Counted from the first letter of the stretch, positions 9,748 to 24,077 are shown. The stretch: 64,000 nt of DNA from Ostrinia nubilalis (GCF_963855985.1 NC_087095.1:8876001-8940000), one strand, 5' to 3'. Notes: a model not told the origin generated them from the letters alone. Translations and numbers: made by a program.

Positions 9748-10084
9748 GTAAGCTATTTCTTAAAACTGCATAATAGTCTTGTCACGGCAGAACTACTAAC
9801 CAATTATTAAAGTAATAATTCTTGATGCATTTTTAGAAATTAGACGATCTTGGGTTTATTTGAGACAAATAAGTGCTGCGAAAATAAAGAAAAGCAATTC
9901 TTTCCCACCCAAACAATTTTCAACAAATGATTGATAAATTGGAGGTGACTAGCTAGATAACGTCCTTCGAATCCAATTGAATTATTACATGTATAATAAG
10001 CTTTATAAACTACAGCTATCTTAGCAATGGAATCTTAATTAAAAAAAATCTAAAACTAACAGTACTTGTTTTTGACATTTCCAG

Positions 10085-10212
10085 CGGCCCTCGCTGCGCT
10101 GGCCGGCTCACAGCTGCGCACGTCCAACCAGTCGCGTAACCAGCCCGCTACCAACCAGCAGTCGCACGAAATGACCGTGCCCAATGAGCTCATCGGCTGC
10201 ATCATTGGAAAG
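10085..10212 (+). CDS. mub: mub/PCBP exon, start of KH domain 3
   Basis: This 128-nt exon (acceptor CATTTCCAG, donor GTAAGC) enters in phase 1 and leaves in phase 0. It encodes AALAALAGSQLRTSNQSR, an Asn/Gln-rich stretch, then SHEMTVPNELIGCIIGK, the first strand and helix of a type I KH fold. It ends inside the nucleic-acid-binding GXXG loop (G-K|G-G), completed by the next exon. PCBP/hnRNP-E proteins bind C-rich single-stranded RNA and act in splicing, mRNA stability and translation. Drosophila mub is the insect member. Confidence 0.93.
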
Positions 10213-10275
10213 GTAAGCTAAACTCATTTCTCTCTCTCTCTCTTTCTCTCTTATTATTAGCTTGGGAAACAGTGG

Positions 10276-10334
10276 CAGACTCGCAACCAGCCCGCCACCA
10301 GCCACAGACACACGAGATGACCGTGCTTGGGCAC
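10276..10334 (+). pseudogene. Degenerate copy of part of the KH3 exon inside the intron
   Basis: The stretch containing AACCAGCCCGCCACCA and CACGAGATGACCGTGC lines up base by base with 10129-10188 of the exon (AACCAGCCCGCTACCA ... CACGAAATGACCGTGC). It has about a dozen differences and small indels. It stops just where the KH fold begins and has lost the reading frame across the copied part. It is probably a relic of a tandem exon duplication. Confidence 0.7.
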
Positions 10335-10337
10335 GGT

Positions 10338-10528
10338 TATAACAGAGTAAATACAAATGCCCGAGCGCAGTTTGTATGTGAGCGCACCTCAACGCTAATC
10401 AACACTAAATTTTGTCAGTGTGTGCGTGCGCGCCGCATACGTATTGGCGCGCGCTCACATACAAACCGCGCTCGGTGCGTTTCTATGAAGATGACCTACT
10501 CATTTGTATTTACTCTGGTTATAATTTA
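10338..10528. mobile_element. MITE with ~50-bp inverted ends inside the KH3 intron
   Basis: The left end, TTATAACAGAGTAAATACAA followed by CGAGCGCAGTTTGTATGTG, is repeated inverted at the right. There CACATACAAACCGCGCTCG and TTGTATTTACTCTGGTTATAA are separated by ~27 bp not present on the left. The centre is GC-rich. It lies directly next to the relic exon copy. The short open frames across it have no coding meaning. Confidence 0.78.
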
Positions 10529-10781
10529 GGAACGATGACTAATCGTCTAAACGTCTTAAAACGGTATGTTAAGAATCAGGATGCTACGTCACTCGAGACT
10601 ATTGATTTGCTGCTGCCAAAACTATAGATTGCACGTGCTTACAAACAAAAACAAAAACGATGTCAACAAGACGCTTCCCGAATAAATTAAGCATTATTGG
10701 CAGGATATTAATGGCACACTTGAATGCTGGCTTCTCTTTTTTTTTACTATACAATAACAAACCAAAAAAATACTAATGTGA

Positions 10782-12247
<1,466 letters not shown>

Positions 12248-12560
12248 TGTGGAGCTTCAGAAGGCGAATCTGGAGGGGGGTAGCTCTAGCAGCGGGGCCG
12301 CGGGCTCGTCCGCGTCCGCCAGCCCGCTGGCCTCCGCCATCCCCCTGGCTCAGCTGCTCAGCAAGAGCGGCGCGCTCGGCGCCCTCAGCTCGCTGTCGGC
12401 GCTGGGCGGCCTCACCGACCTCCTCAGCGGCTCCAATGCCTCCACACCCGTCCAGACCACCGGCGTCCACAGGAACCACAAATCCTTTAACCAGCGCCGC
12501 CAGGACGATGAGACCCCCACCAAAACATCCAAAGAGAGGAACAAATACAACCCCTACTAG
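12248..12560 (+). CDS. mub: mub/PCBP terminal exon A (long Ser/Ala/Leu-rich tail)
   Basis: The acceptor CCCGCGCCCGCAG is at 12247. The first base completes Ser, then VELQKANLEGG follows, then a low-complexity Ser/Ala stretch. Next come LAQLLSKSGALGALSSLSAL and a hydrophilic end with QRRQDDETPTKTSKERNKYN and a TAG at 12558. The tail has 103 residues after the split codon. The basic/acidic end is likely disordered. High GC and a clean frame contrast with the flanking DNA. It is an alternative to the exon at 15937. Overlapping open frames on both strands here are shadows of this one. Confidence 0.88.
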
Positions 12561-15500
12561 GATGCCTCCCCCCGGTCGTTCGACCGCGACGACTCGTGAT
12601 CGCGGGACCGCCGGTCGATGAACGGGGTCCGGTCGGCTGTCCGAATGTAGCTGTAAGGATATTTTCGAATAAGCGAAATAATTTATTTGACTATCTTGAA
12701 ATGAAATCATAGTAGCATTTAATGTTTTGTTAGTACGTTTTAATCATGGACTGTTAGTTCACTTGCATACGCCGAGTGTGGATTCTTATAGCGTAAGGAG
12801 TCTCGTCACGTTCTATTGGCATAAAATGGACGGTTTACACAAAAACGTCCAGTGATGAAATCGAACAAACATTATATGTTTTATATTGGACCCAAAGACA
12901 ATGCTATTGAAAGCAATTTTTACTATTTTATACCCATTATACAAACTGACTCATAGTGAGACAGTACTGAATCATTTTGCGACCGACTGCCTTAAATTAT
13001 TATCAGTACGTTAGTACATTACAAAGTTAGTTTGGCTACCTATTTTATTAAAATCAGAAATCTGGTTTTAAAGCTGGTCTTATTTTTTTGCAAAAGGTAG
13101 ACAAACAGTCACACTGGACAATTCACTTTTGATAAGTGATTGTCAGTTGTCACCGTGACCTGCAATGTCAAGTATTGCAGAACTCATTTATCAAGATTTC
13201 TAAGAAACGTTTCTTGAAGAATCTCCCGTTATTTAATTGGAAAGGAATGAAAAATCGACGTGACGAGACAAGAGTAATTGTAACAGATAACAGATTAATA
13301 AATCAATCAATGAAATAGCTACTGACAAGTGTTAAAAAGATAATTTACAAAATGTAACATAACAAAAATCGTAATGATACGACTAATGATAACTAGGGAT
13401 CGTGACAATAGTAGGAATTACGTAGAAGCTTGATAGCTGTACAAATTACAGAGTGCTTCGCGTTTGAAAGGGATGTAGGGTAAATGTGCCGATCATTGAC
13501 TGGACGTAATTTGGTAGAGGCACCTTGTAATCAACCGACAACAAAAAGATTAATATCCCCAATTGATTTTTATTTTTATATGAAGAGTATAAGATTCAGA
13601 ATCGAATGGAAATTTAGCGTTTTGTAGTAGGCTGATGTGGTTGAGTTTGAACGTAAAGTACAATATTGTACAGTTTCGGAATAGGTAATGAAATTGGACG
13701 AAACGTTGCTTTCATTGCACAGTCCAGATACTCCGATGTCGATAATGGGCACATTTTACTTTAACTCTATTTAAGATTGAAATACAGGGTGTCTAGCAAA
13801 AAACATCAAGCCGTACTTCAGGCCAGTAGTTATTGGTAGAAGCTTAATGATAATACATTTTAGATTCGAATATGTAGGTTAATTGATTACAGAGTAAATG
13901 GACATCGCTACATACAGCAATAAATAGATCGACTCGTTAATGAAGTATCGTTTGATGGCTACCGATTACTCTGTATGTACATTTTTAAATGGAAATTTTC
14001 TAAATATTAGGTCGTAATGTCACAGACTTATAGTTTTAATTAAAGATAAAGCCTGGCTGTCGGTTTTCACTTAAAAAAGGCTGCGTGTAAGTTGAAATGC
14101 GAGTGGCGTAGCGCAGAATAGAGAAGTCAAATCGCGTCAAGCATATAATGTCCAAATGCCGTTGCAATAAGGTTTATGGTTAATCATCTCCGGTTGAGCC
14201 ATCTTGTTAAAATAATTTGGCTTCTCGGGTAGATGAAATATTTACGTATGCCCGCGATATTCGTACCTTATTTGCTTGACGCTCCCGGATCGCAGTCTAA
14301 TAATATTGTTCAGTAACGAATCAAACCTGTTCGATAATTATACAATTTTTCACTTGCAAGGTGACTTTTATTTTTACATTTCATAAAACAAACTATATTG
14401 AATATCTAGCAAAAATGCAATGGGAGAAAACATTTAAATCTCACTATTTTATATGAATATATCAGTTGATAGTTTGCAGTTATTTAGGTAGTGACAGCGC
14501 ATTTGGGATATTGGAGTCGAAACTGGACTGTATTATTTCAACGGAGACTAGGAATCAGGTAGCCAATTTTGGCTATTATGTGTTTTGTCACTTTAGAGAC
14601 ATAGTTTTCGCGCAACAGTTTCGGCGCCCTAACTTAGATTGTGTTTTAGTACAGTCAAGTCAAAGAGGCTAAGCACACAAAACGAGAAATTCAACTATTT
14701 GACTTCTTAACGTTTTGGATGTATAAGTAACTGTTTATAGTCTTCAATGTCATATTCAAACTTGATTTTTCTTTATTTCAAAATATATTTGAATTGGTCG
14801 CGTTTGTTCATTGCCATTGCAATATTTTAATAAATATAACATTGTTAACTATGAAGTTTAGTGAGGGACTTAGATTTTCTGTTTGAATATAGTTTCGTCT
14901 TCTATGGCTAGGCATGACACGCGGATATCGGTCTGGCGCTGAAACTGTTCGTGTAATGTTAAAGTTGTGGTTTGGGAGTGGTAGTGTTTTGCAAAAATTG
15001 ATAAAATTTAAATTGTACAATATTCTAGGTCACGGGATTTGTTGTTATAATCACTTCACTGTTCACATAAAATGGCTAGGTGTTTCTTTTGTTATAAATA
15101 GTTATAATATTACACCGATTAGATTTTCACTTTATAAGTACCTAGGTAGTTTTGAACGGTATGTATTGCGTAGTGTAATCGAGGCAAACGACATCATTGA
15201 TCGTTTACATTCGTAACTTTGATAAGACATAACGGTTAGAATATACATTTTAAAAAACGTACAAAATTCGCCCCTCTGGCCTAGTCCCGCAATTGACGTT
15301 GTTTGCCTTCCGTTACAATTAGTGCGAATTTAATAATCGAGGTCCAATTCGAAAGTTAATATTTCCTTGTTCCATAGGGAACGAATTATTTGGCTGCCAA
15401 TTCCTTTTTATTTGTAAAAAAAAATCATGTTAATTTTAAGGAATAGACGTTTTCTTATAATTTCTGGATTATATTACTCGCTAGAATCGTTAAGTAAAAG

Positions 15501-15936
15501 TGTATTGTTTTAAAGTACATAATAAAAATAATAATTTTATTTTGCGGTTTTAATTTATTTTCACGTTTTTATTTTGTCCCTACTAATTGACTTGTGTTTA
15601 AGCATAAAGCGCAGGTAATTGTCTAGCATAAACGGTCGCAATAATACGCTTCCCATTCAAGAACCCAAGCCATTATCCTGCCTACCCGGCACCACACATT
15701 CCCGTGATACCTGAACGCCGGACCAAATCCATCGAGTACCTACATCCTACAGCTCACTGGATCACCCAATATCCTGGTAAGATGATTCCTTTACATTTTG
15801 ATTTGTATCCTAGAATGTCCACACGCCTTTTTTGTAATCACTGACGGGACCTGTAGGTTTTGTTTTGACCTCCACCGTTTGACTTGCCCGGGCAAAGAGA
15901 CGAGCAGCGAGTGTAACTGTTGGGTGAATGTTCCAG
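12561..15936 (+). other. 3' UTR of terminal exon A and following noncoding DNA
   Basis: After the TAG at 12560 there is a GC-rich ~100 bp, then AT-rich sequence with several AATAAA-type signals (for example 13297-13302). No coding exon is evident. At 13785 TACAGGGTGTCTAG resembles a mariner end, but I find no matching partner. Where isoform A is cleaved cannot be told from sequence alone. Confidence 0.5.
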
Positions 15937-16021
15937 GATCACGATGGAGACTGCAGGGCTGCCGCTGCCGGGCTACCACTACATCGCGCCCAACCACATC
16001 GTGAAGGCGCCGATCCATTGA
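15937..16021 (+). CDS. mub: mub/PCBP terminal exon B (short KAPIH tail)
   Basis: After an acceptor GTTCCAG at 15936, the AG left by exon 11032 gains G to make Arg. The frame then reads ITMETAGLPLPGYHYIAPNH followed by IVKAPIH and TGA at 16019-16021. That is exactly 1 + 84 nt, so the phase fits without adjustment. The exon is GC-rich in AT-rich surroundings with few stops in frame, and it shows strong coding character. Using it would replace the 103-residue Ser/Ala tail with one of about 28 residues. The polypyrimidine tract is weak, which points to regulated use. The similarity to known mub isoforms is not checked. Confidence 0.75.
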
Positions 16022-19000
16022 ATGGGGCTCCGCGGCCAGACTTCCGGCGTTGCGTTCAAAGTCACCGAACGAGCATACTTCGTACAGCCGCAATACGGGA
16101 CTCTGGCTCCGATATATTTCTTCAAGTGAATATCGAGACCAAACAATCTCTACGAGATGGGAAGCAAACACTAGATATCGTGCTGAGCGTATGTTTACAT
16201 TTGTTACGAGTTTATAAGTATTTTAGATATTCTTATATTTATTCTCCACTGTATTTAATTAATTGGGATAGGAATAATGTGGCATAAGATGAATCTTGGG
16301 AATTTGAGAACTGAATATGTTATTTCGGAGAAATTAATGGCAAAGGTTTAAAACGACTGACAATTTAAAATTTTCTATAAATCTGTGTGCGGTGAACGTG
16401 TGTCGGTTACGTGGACGATTATTGTGAATGGCTGCGTTGTGGCTGAGGTTGGTTTCGTGTCGTTCACCGCCCCCGGGTTTGTGAATTATAACAAAGTATG
16501 CAACAGGAGATAGCTAAGCTGATCGAATTTACTATGGATTTAAGCGGTCGAGTTATTCAATTATCAATTGGATTTGTTTTCCACGGAGATCAGTAATGAC
16601 CAGACAGAAATGTTCAAAATAAGATAGTCGAGAGTCGGCGTATAGGTAGGTGTAGATGCGTTACAATCGACCTCGGAACCGCTGACGTAGCGTAGTGTTA
16701 GATTAGCGAACAGAGTGAGAGGGTTAAAGACAATATTTGTAAATAAATAATCGTAATAACCTGGAAAATTAGGTATTACAGTAATAGTTGCGTCGGACGA
16801 CGCGGCGATACGAAACCGATGGGATCAAATCCTTTAAGAATCTTACATTAAAAGCGGAGACAGATGAGAAGAGAACATTTCAGTATATCATTTACAATCG
16901 TCTAATATCACACAAAAGACGTTAGGTATATAAAAATAGTGTTGCTAAATGTGATAGTCCTCTATAATTTATTTTACATTTGAACTATAAGATCTCTAAC
17001 ATACATTATACACAATGTGTACATCGGCTACTGAAAATTTTAAGTCGAGTAAATAATATTGGTCTAGGGATCAAAGCCAAAGATTGTTGAAGTTTGTTTA
17101 ACACTAATAATGTTGTGGATTTATGCTAAATTATTCTGAGAGTAGTTAATGTTTAGTGATGTAACGTAGAACAGTTTGTTTGAATTATTTTATTACCCTC
17201 TCCAGACTGCTCATTGTATTTTTAGTCTTAGATCAAAATATAGATAGTCCTGTGGTAATCTAAATATTTCCAAAAAAAACTTAAAAAAACATAGGTTAAC
17301 GTAGAATAAGATAACTCTAGGACCACTGTATTAAATGCTTTCCAGAAAACAATATTTGCTTGGAGAAAACCAGTGCCACGATTACTAACAACTGTGCCAA
17401 AACGGTTCACTTTCTATATCGTAACAATAAGGCGTATTATTTTATGCGGTATATTAAATGTCATTTACTTGTATAATAATAATGGTGTCAAATAATAACT
17501 CGCAAGCGTACTTGCGAGCTATAATAATAGTGAAGTAATCCACTTATTTATTATTAATTTTGCACCCTAGATGTAAGAATCACAACTAGAATTACAAATT
17601 ATTCTCGGAACATATCCCTATTACATATTTTCCCCAAGTCTTCCCTTTCTAATCTTATTAATGATTATTAAAGATTAAATGATGATTGTGCCAAAGTTGT
17701 GTCTAAATTTATGCATGGATTTGATAAGGCAGCATGGTATTTGTTTGAAGTATTATTTTATAGACATTGTCGAATTATGCTAGTCAAATTGTTCTGAAAA
17801 ATAAAAGACAAATAATGAAATTTTACAATTATATAATTATGCTAGTCAAAATTTATTTCAATCGGTATGTTTACGTTTTGTACAAAAGTTAGAAAGTTTA
17901 TTTATTTTTGTTCGTATGTGTCAAAGTTTTAACTATTTTATGTGGTCTCGCTAAATTAAAATTAGCAATAAATTTTGATAAAATCAATTATTTATAGTAT
18001 AATAAATTGCAATTAAGACAATGTATAGAGCTTTTGTAAATTAAGTACCACACAGGTATAAATAGAGTTAATCTATAGGAGTAAAGAGAAATTTGAGTAG
18101 TAGCTCGTTACTAAAGAGAAGAGAGTTCATAGCTGTGATTAAAGTTGGGAGGGCACTTTTGTGCTATTGCTACGTCGGATAGTTGCGAGCGGCGCGTAGG
18201 ATAGTGCACGCTTCGTAGGCGGCGCGCACGCGGGGCGCGCACGTGATACGTCGGGATAGCGATTTATATTTTGTATTGCATGCAAAAGGCAATTGTAACG
18301 CAAATACTGTCTCTAATGAGTATTAGTTTATTGGTGTTGTCAATGAATATTAAATTTAGTACAATGCAATTTTAATATTAGTGAATAAAATACGTTTATT
18401 TGTCACGTGTAGGTGTTATGTTCGGTTATAATATTAATCAGCAATCATTATTATAATAATCTTTATTATACTCATATTTAGTAGTTATTATGATTCAATA
18501 TTGTTAATGTTATTTTGATTTGCTCAATTTTCTGAATGTTTACGTAAGCTAGGCTTTTAAAATGTTTAGTTTGTTTTGTTGATCTATTAGAGTTGGATAT
18601 ATTGATATCTGCGCATCGTGTGCTTTTTCTTTTATTAGGAAATACAATTATTTTTGTGACAACAACAGTCGAGCTGTCAATTTAATGTTTATACGGTGTG
18701 ACGGTACGCAATATTTGGATGCTTTGTTAATAATTACTTTGATTACTGATGTACCTTGTAGTGTTAAAGTAATTCGTAACTATAAAATTGGCAGAAACTT
18801 TTCAAACCGTTTCAATAGCGTCAAGTCCAAGTATGGTTTGTCGTTATTCTGTTACTTTCTTCTTCTCTTCTTTCACTAGTTTCCTTCAACATTGGATGCG
18901 CTTAAACGTAGAGACACTACACTTTAATGTCGGTGCCTTTTGTTTATAGATTTCGCTGTTTCTTTAATCAGTAAGATATGTGTATGTTTATTCAGCGTTA

Positions 19001-20341
19001 TAACTTACTTATATTTAGCCTTTATTGACAGGGTCTGACTGCGTTGTATAATAGTGTAATTATTAAATTCAATTTAGCAAATATTAATGAATGTAATAGG
19101 AAATTTGTTTTCTTTAGAATTTTCGTGTTAGCACCTGAATTTAATATCTATCTTAATGCACTATTTTGGAATATCCCTCTTTGAACTAATGGCTAGTATG
19201 AGATCAAACGAACATCAAAGCATCTGGGTTTCATTGCTCTCAACCTATAAGATTGTGAAATATACGAAAAATTTTAAACGCGCATGGTGAATAAATGATA
19301 TTTTGCTATCTTCGTAATTATATCTACATAATATATTCACATACAGGTTCGAGACGAATGGGTAAAAAGGGTTGTGTAATTTGTTATGCATATACAATAT
19401 TCAAAAATATATTTGCTTATCAGTCCCACTAAGCACACTAAAAGTATATTAGAACTACGAGACGTTCATCCTTAATCATAATGCCGTAGTACCAGGGTAA
19501 ATACGATATTATTTCACAATTAGTTATCACAATTATACCTATAGTTCAAATCAATGTATTCTGAACGCTTATAAAATTGAGTATATTTTAAACTGTTCAA
19601 AACTATAAGCTGAAATAACAATAAAACTCGTATTAATTATCAAATTATATCATTATTCTATCACATATTATAAAATAACAATGTAAAACTAAATTTCTTA
19701 AAATGTTATGGCATTATTACGCGTATAATAAGCGGCTATGCCATCACAATTCGTGGGTATAATATAATGAGATGACTTTGATCTGAATATAATTCTCATT
19801 TTGGTTTTCATTATATCATTTTAGTGTTAATGTAATATTAATTATTGACTGAGTATAGTTAAGAATAAGGAATATCAAAAATACAACCAAATCTCAGGTG
19901 TTTCACTGCTGCAATTTCAATAAGCATTTAATTTTTTATTCATGATCATTACAAAGTGTCTAATAAAAATAATGTTTCTACTTTTATCACAAGTAAAAAA
20001 ATAAGCACTTTACTTATAAATGTTGTTTAACAATAACAAAATGTATAAAATATATCAAAAATCTATTGCACTTCTCCATTCACGAAAGGGGATCGATAGG
20101 AACATCCGCCTACTTCATGTCATGCACATAAACATCGGTTATAAGTAAAGCATTCGCATCAATGTTTTCACCGTACTTCACGAGAATACATTAACGTTTT
20201 GCGAAATAAAACGCAAGGACGGACTTACGCTAAAATATCTAGTTTAAAATAGCGTAATTATGTTTACACAGGTTCGATGTTTCGGAGGACCGAATATTTA
20301 AATTGTGAAGGAAAGACTTGAAGAATTGATATTTGGAATAA
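16022..20341 (+). other. 3' UTR of terminal exon B / intergenic, AT-rich
   Basis: Long AT-rich stretch with many AATAAA and ATTTA motifs and no supportable gene. A long 3' UTR is common for neural RNA-binding protein genes, so part of this may be transcribed. A GC-rich patch at ~18170-18260 (GCGCGCACGCGGGGCGCGCA) stands out. A small perfect hairpin, CTCGCAAG-CGTA-CTTGCGAG, lies near 17502. Confidence 0.4.
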
Positions 20342-20567
20342 GGGCTTCTTCAAATTAAATAGGTGTCACTGTACTAGTGCGGCTGACGCGCTTCTCTGTG
20401 ACGCTTTTGAATTTTTTATGAAGTTTGGTCTCAGAATTTGGTTATGCCCATGTATTCTGTGCATGTGTGATACAGTGGCATCGTGATATTGTATGAAAAT
20501 TGGCGCCACTTGCAATTGGCAGTGTTGCCACTACAGTCTCTTCGCGCCATTTAATTTGAAGGCGCCC
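20342..20567. mobile_element. MITE with ~20-bp inverted ends
   Basis: A 226-bp segment with ends GGGCTTCTTCAAATTAAAT and ATTTAATTTGAAGGCGCCC (inverted, two mismatches). The inside has CACTGTAC / CTACAGT near the ends. Noncoding. Confidence 0.65.
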
Positions 20568-20839
20568 TATATAAGCAAAGAAACTAGTAGATAGCTAAGA
20601 TAATATTATGGTTTGGTCCTTTTTATGTAGCTGTTCATACATCAGGCCTGTGTAAATCAGTCATAAGTACTCGTACATAAACATAAATCATATCACTTTC
20701 CACATTACAAGTTAGATGTTCGCCATATCTTTCAATTATCAGTGTAATTTTCAACATATCTAATCGTTTTGTGAATTGAATTGATTAATGTTAATGAATT
20801 ATAAATGTTGTACTTACGGTTACAGAATACTGTCATTGT

Positions 20840-22222
20840 AGTCCAGTCAATAAAGCATTATAGATGGAAATCCGTGGAACACAATTTTTGACTTTGGGAC
20901 TTTATTTAGACTAGTTAGGAGGTGAACATAGCAAAAGTCCCCGCCCTTAGCCCTTGAGCCGGCGGGGTGAGGGGGGTTTAAAGGTACCACTTTTCGGTTT
21001 TTCACTTAATCCTCGGAAACTATGCGTCCTAGTGACATGACTACTATGAACCAAAAAAAGCTTATTTAATTTGCTACAGGTGAGATAGTTAAGTTTTTCT
21101 ATATCTTGTATAGTTTTTGCGGCATCTGTTCTAGAAGGTCTGTAATATTAGAAATTTTATTTTTGTCTTACATGTTCCCATCAGGAGAAAATCGACTAAA
21201 TCAACATTTAGCAAATATTTTAGACATGCGGAAGCATGTTAAGCCTAGTTCCAGGGAGAGGACTGCGCTGTGCGTATATTTAGACGAATCAATTGGAGCC
21301 ACTTTTGACTCCACATCACTCAAAAACTACTGTGCATTAACACTTCAAATTTGGCTCATGTGTTGAGACTTGCAAGATAAACATCAGCTTCAAATTTCAT
21401 AAATATACCTCAAACGGTTCTTTAGGTATTGACGTCCAAAAATCTACATATCTGACCTATAGACCAAATTCTAACAACTTCCAGATGACTTTGAAGGATC
21501 AAATTTGGCATACAGATAGGTAGATGTGTAAATACAAAGGAACAAATAAAAAACCAGTAAATTTTAACATTTTACATTTTTAGATAGATTTTAGTGTTCT
21601 AAATGTCGATTTTTGAACGTCAATACCTAAACAACCGTTTGAGGTATATTTATGAAATTTGAAGCTGATGTTTATCTTGCAAGTCTCAACACATGAGCCA
21701 AATTTGAAGTGTTAATGCACAGTAGTTTTTCAGTGATGAGGAGTCAAAAGTGGCTCCAATTGGGTCGTCTAAATATACGCACGGTGCAGTCCCCTCCCTG
21801 GAACTAGGCTTAACGTGCTCCCGCATGTCTAAAATATTTGCTTAATGTTGATTTAATCGATTTTCTATTGATGGGAACATGTAAGACAAAAATAAAATTT
21901 CCAAAATTACAGACCTTCTAGAGCAGATGCCGTGAAAACTATAAAAGATATAGAAAAACTTGACTGTCTCACCTGTAGCAAATTGAATAAGCTTTTTTTG
22001 GTTCATAGTAGTAATGTCACTAGGACGCATAGTTTCCGAGGATTAAGAGAAAAACCGAAAAGTAGTACCTTTAAACCCCCCTCTCCCCGGCGGCTCAAGG
22101 GCTAAGGGCGGGGACTTTTGCTATGTTCACCTCCTAACTAGTCTAAATAAAGTCCCGAGGTCAGAAATTATGTTCCACGGATTTCTCTCTACACCGTCGT
22201 TAAAGCATTCATTGACTGGACT
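20840..22222. mobile_element. 1.38-kb foldback element with ~610-bp arms
   Basis: The left arm (20840 to ~21455) and right arm (~21598 to 22222) are inverted copies. Matching landmarks are AGTCCAGTCAAT / ATTGACTGGACT at the very ends, AAGTCCCCGCCCTTAGCCCT, CCTCGGAAACTATGCGTCCT and CTTGCAAGATAAACATCAGC. Arm divergence is modest, with scattered substitutions and a short indel near the ends. The ~140-bp loop is AT-rich. The open frames inside (for example near 21106-21366) are not maintained in the other arm and resemble nothing I know. Confidence 0.88.
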
Positions 22223-23275
22223 ATTGAGGTTCATTTCAATGTAATGTTTGTTTTCATTATGTTAATTCAATAAAGTGTGTAAATAATTTTGAATTTTATT
22301 TATAGACCCTTTCATTTTCCTTGTTGAAGTTAGGTAAGTAAATTAACGATTGAAGCTTAAGAATTCAGGGTCATAATCTCGAATCGAAAACGAATGCTAC
22401 TCTGTCTACAGTTAGTACAATAATATTCTGTGGCATTAGCTTACCCCAGGGCACAGCAATTTATTGGTTCGAACTGCCTTGAACTCAAGTTCGTACTTAT
22501 TCTAAAACGATGCTCCATAAGTAGGTATCTTTAATTGAAACGCAAGCATATAGTTTTAGACTTCAATATTTTAGACCATTCTCAGTTGTGAACATTTTTG
22601 AGGGTAGTTTCATACCCGAGAGTCTTTTCAGCAAAATATAAGGCTGAAACGTCACTCTTTTCACGCCAAAGCGCATGCTGCAGCTCGCAGCTCTCGGGCG
22701 CTCTTAGATCTCTGTAAAATAGCCCAAGCGTTAGGTACGACTGCTAATAAAGACTGACACTAGATTACAGTGCGGCCAACTTTTAATTAACTAGGTATTT
22801 AGCTATCACCTAAAAGAAGAAAATATTTCACAAACATATTTTTTCAAACAACATTTTTCACAAACAAATTGCCATGACCATGACCATTCATTGAAAGTTT
22901 TGTGACGTTTTCAGCAGCGAGTTATAAAATTATTTTCTAAGAATTAAGTAGGTATAAACCCAGATTTATTCATTCGGAAAATGAAAATGCCTTTAGGATC
23001 GTAAGGAATCGTAACCGATATAATCGAATGGACGCGCTTGTTTCCTTCCTTGCAATTTGTAAAGAAATTAGCTATAAATTTTAATCACCGTATTCTTAAT
23101 GGTCATGAACTAATGAATTTCAGTACCGCTATAAATAGACCAAACTGCTCAGCAATAGATTCGCGATGTGTCATTATCATTACTGGTGGTTTTGCTACAA
23201 TGGCCGGTAATTAGTGAGAAACGCCGCTTTTAAATAGAAAGGTGGGTGTCGATTTTGGTAACCTACTTATAATAA
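22223..23275. other. Noncoding, nothing recognised
   Basis: AT-rich sequence with no exon, RNA gene or clear repeat seen. Confidence 0.4.
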
Positions 23276-23446
23276 AAATGAATCGCTAAATGTGTTGGTA
23301 AGCGCATAACTCAACTACGCCTGGACCAATTTTACCAATTCTTTTTTTTTTAATGTTCGTTGAAGGATGGTTTTTACGGCGAGATTTGCATAATTCAACC
23401 CCAAAAGGGGTCCACGCGTACGAAGTATCGGGCGGCCGCTAGTTTG
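23276..23446 (+). mobile_element. Fragment of a lepidopteran retroposon 3' end
   Basis: It contains the pattern GACCAATTTTACCAATTCTT, GTTCGTTGAAGGATGG, AACCCCAAAAGGGGTCCACG and CGTACGAAGTATCGGGCGG, ending in CCGCTAGTTTGC. This order (CTGGACCAATTTT... then ACGCGTACGAAG..CGGGC...GCTAGT) is typical of a very common lepidopteran LINE/SINE tail. I assign it by pattern only. Shorter scraps of the same kind are at 26040-26080 and 29745-29880. Confidence 0.5.
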
Positions 23447-23779
23447 CAATAAAACTTGGTAAGTACCTAAGCTATTATTCTGCTTCATTTAAATATAAAA
23501 AAGAAATTGTCTCCTAAAATTGTGAAAGCATACTTTAATGCTGAATATGATTCACATTTTGTATCAAATTATTTACAAAGCGAGGTCGAAGATTGGGCTC
23601 GCCTGCCGCCTTGCCATTACAGTGGTTTCACGCAACGTCTTAGCGCCCTGACCTCCAGCTTTATTATTGACTTTCCTCCAAGCCACAGTCACAACATTAA
23701 GTGGGTCAGTTTCTAGCGGCTAAAGGGTTTACATTTGGATCTTATTCTGTCTACGCGAGTCTGTTGTGTCAACAAACTT

Positions 23780-24077
23780 GGTAGTTTAAAGTTGGTGATG
23801 GAGATTGGAGCTCTCTGGGGACGTCGCCTGGTGAGGAGAGGCAAGATTTATGGCGGTCGCACGTAGAGCGGCGACGGCAGCGCGCCGAGTGGCAGTGCGC
23901 ATGCTCGCCACTGCGCCACTGTACGCGCGATGCCCCCTGGCGGAGTCGCTCCGCAGTGAGTTGCGTAACAAAAGCACACTCGCCTTCTAACGTTCCGCTG
24001 AAAACTTTCTCCCGTGCGCGCGGACGAAATGGAGAATCGGAAAACGATATAAAACTTTCCCGCGGTGCGCGCTCTTC
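23780..24077 (+). promoter_or_regulatory. GC-rich promoter with TATA box (24048-24053) and initiator (~24078)
   Basis: The base composition changes abruptly at about 23800 to GC-rich, CpG-rich sequence. GATATAAAAC places a TATAAA at 24048. 30 bp downstream, TTCAATT puts an arthropod-type initiator (TCA, A at 24078) at the normal TATA-to-start distance. The block is followed by a transcribed-looking segment ending in a strong donor. I see no downstream promoter element. Open frames over this block on both strands look like by-products of high GC. Confidence 0.6.

Noticed and set aside
13785..13980. Possible mariner element starting TACAGGGTGTCTAG
   Set aside because: No inverted partner found downstream; the end may be chance.
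15791..16287. Open frames of 68-126 residues around terminal exon B
   Set aside because: They cross the acceptor and the stop of the exon without splice signals. The exon's own frame is 15937-16021.
21106..21366. 86-residue frame in the foldback arm
   Set aside because: Not preserved in the other arm and no family recognised.
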